From CAZODA01 sp964578485 (GTDB lineage: Bacteria > Bacteroidota > Bacteroidia > Bacteroidales > Marinilabiliaceae): a DNA stretch of 31,904 nucleotides. Every line of letters starts with the position of its first letter. Position 1 is the first letter of the stretch. The notes beneath the pieces are model-generated. The model made no database searches, had not been told where the DNA came from, and was given only the letters and a program-made list of their open reading frames with translations. The DNA lies in NCBI GenBank assembly GCA_964578485.1, contig CAZODA010000037.1, forward strand, positions 1 to 31,904, in the 5' to 3' direction. Of the stretch, positions 9,188 to 17,852 are shown piece by piece. A program made the position numbers and the translations under genes.

Positions 9188-12100
9188 TTATGATTCCTGA
9201 TATATAATGGAGCTCGGTGTCATATTAAATTGTTTCACAAAACAACGCGTAAAGTATTTGGGGTCGTTAAAACCAACGCGATAAGCAATTTCAGATACAA
9301 TTACATTATTATTTTTATTTCTTTCCAATATTTTTTTTGCAATTTTCAATCTATACAAAAGAATAAATCTTACGGGTGGAAGTCCGGCTAATGAGACCAT
9401 TTTTTTATACACAATGGTATAGCTCATATTAAGTAAAGCTATTAACTCTTTCACTCCGAAATTAGAATCCTGATAATTTTTCTCTAAAATTTCTAACACT
9501 TCTTTCATAAATTGCTGATCAGAATATCCGGCATCCAATTCTGCAAAACTCATTTCACCATCAACAAATTTCTGTTGACGCAGGTCTCTGTTTTTCATTA
9601 TAGCATCAATTTGTGCTAATAAAATTGATTCTTCAAAAGGTTTAGTTATAAAGCCATCAATTCCATTTTCATATCCTTCAACAAATGCTCTTTCACTAGA
9701 ATTTGCAGTTAACAATAAAAATGGAATATGACATAATTCGGCATTCTTTCTAATCTTACGACATAGGCAAGCACCATCACAGATCGGCATCATAAGATCG
9801 GAGACTATAAAATCTGGTAAAACAATTTTTGCTGTCTGATAACCGGATTCCCCATTATTGGCTTCAGCAACATTAAATTTGACGGATAGTATTTTCTTAA
9901 GATAATTCCTCATATCAGGATTATCTTCGACAAGCAAGAGATTAGGCTTTTCGGGATCCAAAGGAATAAATGGATTTATATTATCTTCAATTGTAATTGG
10001 TTTAACAGTTTCCTGCTTCATCTCTATTTCGGCAATATCTGAAAGGGATATTGGGAAATAAAAACGAAATGAAACACCGGCTTTTTTTGAAGATTTCAAA
10101 TAAATCTTTCCATTTAGAATTGAAATCAATTCTTTAACTATATGTAAGCCTATTCCGGTATTGCTTTGTCCAAACTGAGTATATTTATTCTGATCCGGAA
10201 TTCGGTAATATCGATCAAAGATTCTTTCTTTATCCTCCTTTTTTATTACACTCCCACTATTTGTCACCGATATATATTGAATAAGCTCACCTGACGTTTT
10301 ATCTTTAAACTGACAGGCATGCAAAACTACCTTAGCTCTGGCAGGGGCATATTTTATAGCATTAGACAAAAGATTGAACAATATTTTATGTATACTCTCC
10401 TTATCGGAGACAACATTACTATGTGGTAACCTGTAATAAGTTTCAAACTTGATATTGCGAGACAGCATCAGATTAGAAAAATCACCCCCTGTTTGATTTA
10501 ACAACTTTACAAGGTCAAAACTTGAAGGATTAAGACTGAAATTTTTAGTGTCTATCTTTTGGAGATCAATTAACTGATTTACCATTGAAATAAGATAACT
10601 GGCATTTCTGTTTATCATTTCCAAATCTTCGCTGACTTCGTTATCTCGGTTATTTTTAAGTAACTGACTGATAGGACCTAAAATCAAGGTTAAAGGTGTT
10701 TTAAATTCATGAGCTATATTGGTGAAATATGACAGTTTTTCTTTATTCATCTCCTCCATTTGAGAGGAGATCTCGTAAATCTCATTTTTTTGCTTATTAA
10801 TCTCCTCATTCTGAGTCTGTAACTGTTTGTTCTTTTCAATAATATCAATTTGAGAATCTTTTAATTTTGAAATCGTATCGACTAATTCTACAGTTCTCTC
10901 ATCAATTTTTTCTTTTAACATTCTTTGAATATTCTTTTGCCGCTTATAATACCAGTTTATAAAATAAAAACCCATAATTACGCAAAACAATATTATTAAA
11001 GAATGAAACCACCCTGCCTTATAAAATGGGGGGTGTACATAAATTGTTAGAAAGGTGCGTTCAGACGACCAAGTATTATCCCAATTAGTACACCAAACCT
11101 CAAAAGTATATTTCCCTGCACTTAGGTTGGTATATCTTGCATTTCTTTTTACAAGCCCGACGTTAATTCTTTCATTTAATTCTATTATTCTATGAAAATA
11201 AAATATCTTATCCTGCCCACGATAATTAAGGCTGCTAAATGACAATTCAAACGAATTTTGAGGTGGATATAAGTGTAATTCCTTAGCCTGAGTAATCGAT
11301 GTTGAAATGTTTTTTTCATCAAGATAAGGTATGATTTCACGACCGTCACTATAGATGTGTGTAAATTTAACTTGGCGATCTTTTTTTCTGGAGAAATTAA
11401 TTAAAGGGTTAAATTGAATAAGCCCATCTGTTGATCCCATAATTATATTATGATCGGCTGTTTTAAATCCTGCTCTTTGATAAAACTGCTGAACGGGTAA
11501 TCCATCACTGCGATCAAATTTAATTGCACGCTTATTATAAACATTAAAAAGATATATCCCTCTTAATGTGCTAATCCACAAATTGCCATTTTCATCTTCA
11601 ATAAGATTTGAAATACTTGTATCTGACAATCCCGATCGGGCGGCATAATTAATAAACTTATACTCTTCATTTCCATTTTCCTCATCAAGTTGATATATTC
11701 CATTTCCTAAGCTTCCAAGATAAATTTCATGATCTTTGGTCTCTATAATGCATGTAATTTTTTCATTGATTTTACTTTCAGGATCATCTAATTTATGATG
11801 GTAATATATGCATTCATAACCTTTTCGGTAATCAGTTAAATCAATAATATAAACCCCATTCCCTCCAATCCACAAGCGCGACTTAGAATCGACAAACAAA
11901 GTATTCATATTATCAGGCATTTCCTTAGTGCGAGTATAATACTGTAACCTATTAATGGTTCCTGAGGAAAAATCAAGACTATGAATATAATTGGTACTAC
12001 ATATCCAGAGAGAATTTCTTAGTGAATCGATATGCAAATCATGGATGTCATCTGAGAGCAAACCCGAATTTTCTTTTGTATAATGCTCAAAAACAGGTTT

Positions 12101-13414
12101 AGAAATATCTTTATTTAATAACTTATCTATTCCACCACCTATGGTAGAGATCCAATAATCTCCATTAAAATCTTGAACAATTGAAGTGATATTGTTACTT
12201 GCCAATGATTTCTGGTCTTCAGGCTGGTGCCTGTAAAAGGAGAAATTGTTATCGCCTTTCATTTTAATTGCCAAGCCACCATCTACCATACCGGCAAGGA
12301 TATTACCTTGTCTATCTTCAATAACAGCACTTATAATTACAGGAGAACCACTATCAATACTATGAAGCATTTGAATAAAAGAAACATCTTTTGGCTCTAT
12401 AATATTAACTCCTCCTATATCAGAACCCGCCCATATACAATTTTCCTCATCTACAAACAACTTGTTAATAATATTGTTGTTTAATGACTTGGAATCAGAA
12501 TCCTTATTTATCAAAACAAATTTTTCATCACGCTGAAAAATATTTATTCCATTCCTTGAAGCTACAATTATATCACCTGAATCGTTCTTTGCTATATCTA
12601 AAATAAAGTTTGAGGAAATACTTTGTGGATCTTTTGGATCATGCTTGTATTGAGTTAAATATCCACCCTTAGTATTTAAACAAAACAGACCGTTTTGTGT
12701 ACCCGTCCACAAATAATCTCCAAAAGAAAACAAGCAATTTACTATCTCGTCAGAAAAATCAAAAGCAGAGGATGTAGGAATATTAATATATCTACCTTGA
12801 GTAGAATAAGTATATCTTAACAATAGGTTTTTACCTCCAACCCAAATATCATTTCCATGTTTTTCGAAGGTTCTGATATCTACCTCATTTTTCAAAATGA
12901 TAATATCTGAGATATCTCTGTCTTCATTAAGAACGACATAAGCAAGACAATTATTTTTACCTATCCATAGATTCTGATGATCATCAACATATATGGATTG
13001 TATTGGAGTGGAAAGAATGTTGTGATTCTCTCCTTCATAATCTTTAAAAAAACAGATATCTTCCTTTTTAAGATCTATGCGTAAAATTCCGGCATCGGAA
13101 GCTACCCACAGGTTTTGGAACTTATCTTCTTTGATATCATAAATATAATTACTCTCGATAAACAAATTAGAATGAATTGAACTTGCTGAATAATGTTTCA
13201 TTTCATATCCGTCATACCGATCCAATCCATTAGATGTGCCAAACCACATAAAAGAGTTTTTATCCTTATGTATTGCACGAATTGAATTATCACACAAACC
13301 ATTATCAATAGTGAGATAAGAATAATTATATTCTTTTTGCATATTTAAGCCCCAAAGGCTGACATTTATTATGCAAGAAAAAAGAAATATGATTATTACA
13401 AATCTGATTCTCAT
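9188..13414 (-). CDS. hybrid two-component system sensor/regulator (HTCS)
   Basis: This is a single 1408-residue polypeptide carrying a whole two-component pathway. A signal peptide (about 1-22) is followed by a periplasmic sensor of about 14 Reg_prop beta-propeller repeats (about 25-690; NLWVASDAGILRID, NLWISTLRGIYLF and similar). Then come a Y_Y_Y domain (about 712-795), one transmembrane helix (about 802-822), a coiled-coil linker, HisKA with phospho-acceptor His902 (IAHEFKTPLTLILGP), HATPase (NLLSNAIKYAP; TGIGLHIVKEL), and a receiver domain with phospho-acceptor Asp1206 (VSDLMMP). A C-terminal AraC-type HTH completes it (about 1300-1408, IAYRVGFNDPKYFTRCF). It spans the inner membrane, senses an oligosaccharide in the periplasm and activates PUL promoters. 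It is divergent from the GH43 gene and upstream of susC, which is the usual PUL arrangement. The ligand is inferred to be a xylan fragment. Confidence 0.96.
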   Translation of the reverse strand: MRIRFVIIIFLFSCIINVSLWGLNMQKEYNYSYLTIDNGLCDNSIRAIHKDKNSFMWFGTSNGLDRYDGYEMKHYSASSIHSNLFIESNYIYDIKEDKFQNLWVASDAGILRIDLKKEDICFFKDYEGENHNILSTPIQSIYVDDHQNLWIGKNNCLAYVVLNEDRDISDIIILKNEVDIRTFEKHGNDIWVGGKNLLLRYTYSTQGRYINIPTSSAFDFSDEIVNCLFSFGDYLWTGTQNGLFCLNTKGGYLTQYKHDPKDPQSISSNFILDIAKNDSGDIIVASRNGINIFQRDEKFVLINKDSDSKSLNNNIINKLFVDEENCIWAGSDIGGVNIIEPKDVSFIQMLHSIDSGSPVIISAVIEDRQGNILAGMVDGGLAIKMKGDNNFSFYRHQPEDQKSLASNNITSIVQDFNGDYWISTIGGGIDKLLNKDISKPVFEHYTKENSGLLSDDIHDLHIDSLRNSLWICSTNYIHSLDFSSGTINRLQYYTRTKEMPDNMNTLFVDSKSRLWIGGNGVYIIDLTDYRKGYECIYYHHKLDDPESKINEKITCIIETKDHEIYLGSLGNGIYQLDEENGNEEYKFINYAARSGLSDTSISNLIEDENGNLWISTLRGIYLFNVYNKRAIKFDRSDGLPVQQFYQRAGFKTADHNIIMGSTDGLIQFNPLINFSRKKDRQVKFTHIYSDGREIIPYLDEKNISTSITQAKELHLYPPQNSFELSFSSLNYRGQDKIFYFHRIIELNERINVGLVKRNARYTNLSAGKYTFEVWCTNWDNTWSSERTFLTIYVHPPFYKAGWFHSLIILFCVIMGFYFINWYYKRQKNIQRMLKEKIDERTVELVDTISKLKDSQIDIIEKNKQLQTQNEEINKQKNEIYEISSQMEEMNKEKLSYFTNIAHEFKTPLTLILGPISQLLKNNRDNEVSEDLEMINRNASYLISMVNQLIDLQKIDTKNFSLNPSSFDLVKLLNQTGGDFSNLMLSRNIKFETYYRLPHSNVVSDKESIHKILFNLLSNAIKYAPARAKVVLHACQFKDKTSGELIQYISVTNSGSVIKKEDKERIFDRYYRIPDQNKYTQFGQSNTGIGLHIVKELISILNGKIYLKSSKKAGVSFRFYFPISLSDIAEIEMKQETVKPITIEDNINPFIPLDPEKPNLLLVEDNPDMRNYLKKILSVKFNVAEANNGESGYQTAKIVLPDFIVSDLMMPICDGACLCRKIRKNAELCHIPFLLLTANSSERAFVEGYENGIDGFITKPFEESILLAQIDAIMKNRDLRQQKFVDGEMSFAELDAGYSDQQFMKEVLEILEKNYQDSNFGVKELIALLNMSYTIVYKKMVSLAGLPPVRFILLYRLKIAKKILERNKNNNVIVSEIAYRVGFNDPKYFTRCFVKQFNMTPSSIIYQES

Positions 13415-13467
13415 TTTAATATTGTTTTAAATTATTTCACAATAATATATAAGAAGTAAATCAAGAT

Positions 13468-13479
13468 GGTGGATTATTT
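13468..13479 (-). promoter_or_regulatory. candidate HTCS operator, HTCS-facing copy
   Basis: The minus strand reads AAATAATCCACC, identical over 12 bases to the site upstream of susC. It lies 53 nt before the HTCS start codon, too close to fit the spacing seen at susC and GH43. It may therefore serve autoregulation, or act as the distal half of a pair for the GH43 promoter. Confidence 0.35.
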
Positions 13480-13527
13480 TTTTAATATGGTTTACAATTC
13501 AAGTTTTTATACGAAAAATAGCTAATT

Positions 13528-13536
13528 TAATCCACC
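13528..13536 (+). promoter_or_regulatory. candidate HTCS operator, GH43-facing copy
   Basis: TAATCCACC on the plus strand ends 40 nt before the putative -7 element TATGTTTG, nearly the same geometry as at susC (41 nt). It matches nine bases of the susC-facing site. Confidence 0.4.
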
Positions 13537-13576
13537 TAAAAAATTGTTTTGTAACTTCTTTATACAAAAAACTCTT

Positions 13577-13584
13577 TATGTTTG
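13577..13584 (+). promoter_or_regulatory. putative -7 promoter element of the GH43 gene
   Basis: TATGTTTG matches TAnnTTTG exactly. The -33 position 19 nt upstream reads only ACTT, again a weak -33 that would need an activator. The predicted transcript would start near 13590, giving a leader of about 37 nt. Confidence 0.45.
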
Positions 13585-13626
13585 TAATGCAAGATTTAAC
13601 TAAACTCAAAAAAATTTATTTAAATA

Positions 13627-14754
13627 ATGAATTGCAAAATTTCTGACCTTCAATTTAATAATTCTTTAAACAAAGATAAAAGCAAATTATCCCCTTATCG
13701 AAGTATCCAATTTGTTTTACTGATTATTTTAACATGTTTTTTATCCGGATGCTTTGCTAATTCAAATAAAAATATGGAGGACGAAGTATTAGTACTCCTA
13801 TCAGGATGGGGGAAACAAACTGTTGGAAAAATCCATCTTGACTCTTTAAATATTACCGACCCATTTATTCTTGCCGACAAAGCAACAAATTTATATTATT
13901 TAACAGGATCGGGAGGGCTTTTATGGAAAAGCCCGGATTTAAAATTTTGGGAAGGGCCATATAGTTATATTGAAATAAATCCCTCTTCATGGATGGGGCC
14001 TGATCCAAAAATATGGGCACCCGAACTCCATTTTTATAAAGGTAAATATTATTGTTTTACAACATTTACCAACACTAATTTGGTTGTTGATACTGTTCCC
14101 GGCCGTTATGCCGTTTTACGACGTGGTACTAATATATTAATTTCCGATAAGGCAGAAGGGCCGTATAGGCCAATAAATGATGAAATTTACTTGTCTGAAA
14201 AATGGTCAACTCTGGATGGAACTCTTTGGGAAGAAGAAGGTATTCCTTACATGGTATTTAATCATGACTGGATGCAATTAATTGATGGACAGATAAAATA
14301 TATTCCACTAAGCACCGATTTATCCCAAGTTACAGGTGAACCACTAACCCTCTTTTCTGCGTCTGATGCACCATGGCCAAGGGAAATGAGATCCATAGGA
14401 GAGCTTACCTTTGGTATGTCGCTTAATGGATATGTATCAGATGGGCCTTTTCTTTTTAAAACTGAAACCGGCCGTTTGGGAATGCTTTGGTCGAGTTGGA
14501 GCTACAAACGTTATGCACAAGGGGTGGCCTATTCTGAATCGGGACTTTTAAAAGGTCCATGGATACAAGAGGATAAACCTATTGTTGAAGAAAATTCGGG
14601 CCATGGGATGCTTTTTGACACCTTTGAAGGAAAAACCTTACTCTTATTACATAAACAAGATTTAGGTGATAATCCCGGACCAAGAAAACCAATTTTTTAT
14701 GAAGTTGATCTTTCAGGCGATTCTCTAAAAATAAATAAGAGATATTATCCATGA
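13627..14754 (+). CDS. GH43 glycoside hydrolase, probable lipoprotein
   Basis: This 375-residue protein has an unusually long N-terminal leader (about 25 polar residues) before the hydrophobic segment and a lipobox LSGC with Cys42; no other in-frame ATG precedes it, so either the leader is real or a non-ATG start is used. The five-bladed GH43 propeller shows the catalytic base Asp78 in NITDPFIL, KIWAPELHFYKGKYYCFTT (blade 2) and the pKa-modulating Asp197 in STLDGTLW. At the general-acid position it reads VSDGPFLF (Asp272), where EGP is more usual. The family contains arabinofuranosidases and xylosidases, which fits xylan debranching. It is divergent from the HTCS gene and convergent with the GH9 gene. 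Its stop codon lies inside the shared terminator hairpin. Confidence 0.9.
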   Translation: MNCKISDLQFNNSLNKDKSKLSPYRSIQFVLLIILTCFLSGCFANSNKNMEDEVLVLLSGWGKQTVGKIHLDSLNITDPFILADKATNLYYLTGSGGLLWKSPDLKFWEGPYSYIEINPSSWMGPDPKIWAPELHFYKGKYYCFTTFTNTNLVVDTVPGRYAVLRRGTNILISDKAEGPYRPINDEIYLSEKWSTLDGTLWEEEGIPYMVFNHDWMQLIDGQIKYIPLSTDLSQVTGEPLTLFSASDAPWPREMRSIGELTFGMSLNGYVSDGPFLFKTETGRLGMLWSSWSYKRYAQGVAYSESGLLKGPWIQEDKPIVEENSGHGMLFDTFEGKTLLLLHKQDLGDNPGPRKPIFYEVDLSGDSLKINKRYYP

Positions 14755-14774
14755 TAATATCTCTTATTTATTTT
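14728..14774. terminator. bidirectional terminator between GH43 and GH9 genes
   Basis: Arms 14728-14749 and 14753-14774 form a perfect 22-bp inverted repeat with the 3-nt loop CAT. Each strand ends in a T-run (TTATTTATTTT on plus; the complement of AAAATAAATAA on minus), so it can stop both convergent transcripts. The GH43 TGA stop (14752-14754) sits in the loop and the start of the right arm, so the left arm encodes the last residues of GH43. The GH9 stop lies 98 bp further right. Confidence 0.7.
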
Positions 14775-14872
14775 ATAATGCCTTTATTAATATTAAATCT
14801 CAGCTCCTCTTTTTATTGACAAATATTTAATAATAAAAAATAAGGATTGCACATTTAATATTATTCTAAATT

Positions 14873-17488
14873 TTATTCTTTCTTATTGATTTCTTTTGCA
14901 AGTTCTTCTACTGCATGGGATAAAAACACAAAAGGAGTTGCAGTGGTAATAATTGCTTCATTTTGCGCCCAAATAAATGGCCAATCATCTTTGTTTTCAT
15001 AAAAATCAGGCTGTAGAAACAATAAGCCCGGCACTACTCCTCCCGCAATAAAAGTAAAATCTGCCCTGTTGCTACCATAGGTTAGCTTTTTAGATTTAGC
15101 ACCAACAGTTGCAACAAATGATATATTTGAGTAAGGATGACATCCAAGTATATAATTCATAGCTTTAAAAACATATTCGGCATCCATCACTTCAGGATAA
15201 TATTTATAGACAAAATAATTATTGATTGCCCATTTCATAATTGGAGTGTTACTTGCCCAACCACGGCCACCAATAATAACACCATAAGGATTTTCTGTTT
15301 CTAAACGATCAATTTGTTTCTTATATTCAAGAATAAAAGGGTACAAGCGATCGTGAAATCCTTCATCCATATATGGATAAGCCATAATAGCATAATTAAG
15401 GGCATTGTCACCCCAAAAGTTCCCTGGTCTGTCGGTTGTAATCCTGCTCGAATTTATCTGCTTCCATAACTCTTCTTCAAATACATCTTTAAAGCGCTTT
15501 TCTTTAGTAGTAATAAAAAGCTGTAATGCGGAGGCAATATTTCCAGAACTCTGTCTGTAAAACGATCGTTCATTAGTTTCATTCTGCGCTTTATCTTGTG
15601 CAACATTGTCATCCCACAGTTTTAAAGCACAGTTAAGTGCCCTTTCAGAAAGATCCGGATTAAAATCTTTTAATACCCTGCTTGCAGCAGCCAAAGATGC
15701 CGCTGTGGAATGATCCATATGTGATGAACGCGTTGTAAACACCCATCTGTCATCAGGGGTTCCACTTCTTATCCCATCTATTTCATAAGGTTTTAAGCTT
15801 GGATCATAAAGTAAATTATCAGTAATACTTGCTGCATCACCAAGATGATGATATTGATATAGATTTCCTACAACAATTCCTCTTACAGGATGTCCTATAT
15901 TTTCTATTTGTGCAACAAGTGCAAGAACCCCATGTTCAATCTGTTGCAAAATATCGCTTTTCCCATCAGGCCTGTGAATATCCACATATTGAGTTTCCTG
16001 ATCGATAAATGTCATATCACGAGCGGGAGCAAATGTCTCCTGAATTTGAACTAAATCAAGTACTACCGCATTATGTGAACCCGTTTGTATATCAAAATCA
16101 CCTGCATCATACCATCCTCCAACACTAAGACCGGGAATTCTTTCAAAAGGTTTAAAGCGCGTATCCGTAGTATTGCCCATACTGTATCCATCAAAATGAT
16201 TATGATTTAATGGTGCCTGAAGCGCATCATCTCTGTGAGCATTTCCATGCCATATACGATAGCCCTCCCTTACTGTCATATGATCCATCTGAACCGGCAA
16301 CCATACATCCATGGTAGTATGCCAAATTCCATTATAAACATCTTTTGATATTGGAAAGGAATTAGTGCGTATGCCATCATATTCAATACAATATATCCCG
16401 GGTCTATCTACCTTGCTAAAATCAAATAAAATATAATCATACCTCAAAAATCTTCCCCATAGCTCAGTTTTTCCTGTATATTCCGGAATTAACTCCCCAT
16501 CTTCTGAAATTCTGTATAAAACAGCCTCCTTCTTATACTCATCATTTTTATCAAGCTCAATTACTGCTTTCTTCTCCTGACTAGGAGTGTATCCAACTTG
16601 TGAAAAACCAATATTGGGTTCCCTAAGCCATTCATCAACAGAGTTAGGCTCCACTATCCATTCAAGAACTTTTCCGCTCTTTCCGGAAGGAAGCTTTGAA
16701 TGAAAAACATACCAGCCATTTTGTGCCAGCATACGTCCGTCATAAAAATGTATATCAGTTTCTGACTTTAGTGTTACACGATGTAGAGGATCGTCAGGAG
16801 CCAAGATATATTTTTTTGCCGTTGCTATTGGAAGAGGTTCAAGATATTCATCCCTACCCCTGTCATCAAAGGTTGAATGATCATATATTTGATGTATCTT
16901 CTCACTTTTAGGCCGTATGCTATTATCACTTGAAGGATATCGCGGAAAAAGACCGGGCTTGCCATCTGCAAAATAAAGACTCTCCCAATAAACAGGTGGG
17001 AGGAATTCAAAATTAAAGCCTGCCCTATTTTGTAATGCAAGAGGTAAAGGTTTCTCTAAAAAAACTTGAATACGAAAACCCTTTTCATAAGGCATAACTC
17101 TTATTTCACTATCAAAATCAAAATCACTATAGCGCAATTTGGTAGAAATAAAATTATTCTCCCTATCAATTACTCTATCAACAATTTCGGGTACAAGATC
17201 CCATTGTTCAGGTGTAGGCTGCAAACGCACTGCCCCACCGGTAGCAGTCCTTACCCCATGATGAATTAATTCTACTCCTGCAGTTTTTTCATCAAAAAAT
17301 ACGGGATTATACCTATTGCTATAAACCAACACATTAACACCCCTAGCCTCAAAATATTCCAATTCATTTAATTCCAACATTTGAGCATCAGTAATATTGA
17401 AGCAAAGAGTCGATTGCAATAATATCACAAGAAATATAAAGGCCTTAGCACTTCCTTTAATGTAAATAATTCTGTTTTTTAATAACAT
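14873..17488 (-). CDS. GH9 glycoside hydrolase with N-terminal Ig-like (CelD_N) region
   Basis: I chose the ATG at 17488 (871 residues) because it begins directly before a signal peptide (KAFIFLVILLQSTLCF); the frame is open 20 codons further. Residues about 35-300 form a large N-terminal domain that I do not recognise, perhaps a glycan-processing accessory module. Residues about 310-400 look like the CelD N-terminal Ig domain (GFSQVGYTPSQEKKAVIEL). The rest is the (alpha/alpha)6 GH9 domain with the catalytic motif GGWYDAGDFD (Asp461, Asp464), HPYSNISFVATVG and the acid Glu844 in WAQNEAI. GH9 enzymes are mostly inverting endo-beta-1,4-glucanases, with some exo-acting and hemicellulose-active members. 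Its place beside xylan genes suggests a hemicellulose or mixed beta-glucan target, but this is inference. Confidence 0.9.
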   Translation of the reverse strand: MLLKNRIIYIKGSAKAFIFLVILLQSTLCFNITDAQMLELNELEYFEARGVNVLVYSNRYNPVFFDEKTAGVELIHHGVRTATGGAVRLQPTPEQWDLVPEIVDRVIDRENNFISTKLRYSDFDFDSEIRVMPYEKGFRIQVFLEKPLPLALQNRAGFNFEFLPPVYWESLYFADGKPGLFPRYPSSDNSIRPKSEKIHQIYDHSTFDDRGRDEYLEPLPIATAKKYILAPDDPLHRVTLKSETDIHFYDGRMLAQNGWYVFHSKLPSGKSGKVLEWIVEPNSVDEWLREPNIGFSQVGYTPSQEKKAVIELDKNDEYKKEAVLYRISEDGELIPEYTGKTELWGRFLRYDYILFDFSKVDRPGIYCIEYDGIRTNSFPISKDVYNGIWHTTMDVWLPVQMDHMTVREGYRIWHGNAHRDDALQAPLNHNHFDGYSMGNTTDTRFKPFERIPGLSVGGWYDAGDFDIQTGSHNAVVLDLVQIQETFAPARDMTFIDQETQYVDIHRPDGKSDILQQIEHGVLALVAQIENIGHPVRGIVVGNLYQYHHLGDAASITDNLLYDPSLKPYEIDGIRSGTPDDRWVFTTRSSHMDHSTAASLAAASRVLKDFNPDLSERALNCALKLWDDNVAQDKAQNETNERSFYRQSSGNIASALQLFITTKEKRFKDVFEEELWKQINSSRITTDRPGNFWGDNALNYAIMAYPYMDEGFHDRLYPFILEYKKQIDRLETENPYGVIIGGRGWASNTPIMKWAINNYFVYKYYPEVMDAEYVFKAMNYILGCHPYSNISFVATVGAKSKKLTYGSNRADFTFIAGGVVPGLLFLQPDFYENKDDWPFIWAQNEAIITTATPFVFLSHAVEELAKEINKKE

Positions 17489-17852
17489 AAGACATTGTGG
17501 TTTTATAGATAAAAAATAAAGAAACGGAAAATTTTGGAAATTACACAATAAAAAATCTCACATTGTGATAAGCCGAAATTTACTGGTTTCTTTAAAGAGA
17601 AAAACTGTTGTAATTTGAAAGATGCTTTCATTGAAGACAGCGACCCGTGCTCACTAGTAGAAGACAAGTTCCTTATTTAAATAAAGAAAAGACCGATTTT
17701 GCATTTATCAAAATTTGATTTTGCAAATTTTAAATCGGTCTTAACTTCATTGATTTAAGCATAAAAAGCAGCATCAAAACCAAAACCTAAACCTAAACCC
17801 GGATAAATAAAATTAATTTTTAATAATCCGTGAAAACAACAAATAAAACAAT
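17489..17852. other. gap between GH9 and esterase 2 genes
   Basis: No gene is visible. It contains the terminator-like hairpin at 17689-17742 and a short C- and A-rich run near 17772-17800 with repeated CCTAAA words. No clear TAnnTTTG promoter for GH9 could be fixed. Confidence 0.5.
17689..17742 (-). terminator. probable terminator after esterase 2
   Basis: AAGACCGATTT (from 17689) pairs with AAATCGGTCTT (ending 17742), and the inner sequence can extend the stem with bulges. On the minus strand it follows the esterase 2 stop by about 110 nt and is followed by TTTCTTTATTT. This suggests that esterase 2 and GH9 are separate transcription units. Confidence 0.55.

Larger units (their letters stand above)
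13415..13626. promoter_or_regulatory. divergent HTCS/GH43 regulatory region
   Basis: This 212-bp AT-rich region separates the two start codons. It carries an inverted pair of TAATCCACC sites (13468-13476 pointing to the HTCS gene and 13528-13536 pointing to the GH43 gene, centres 60 bp apart) and a TATGTTTG -7 element for the GH43 gene. No clear TAnnTTTG element is seen for the HTCS gene. Confidence 0.5.

Noticed and set aside
17772..17800. Telomere-like CCTAAA words
   Set aside because: Only two or three degenerate copies exist, and they resemble the general repeat words of the window.
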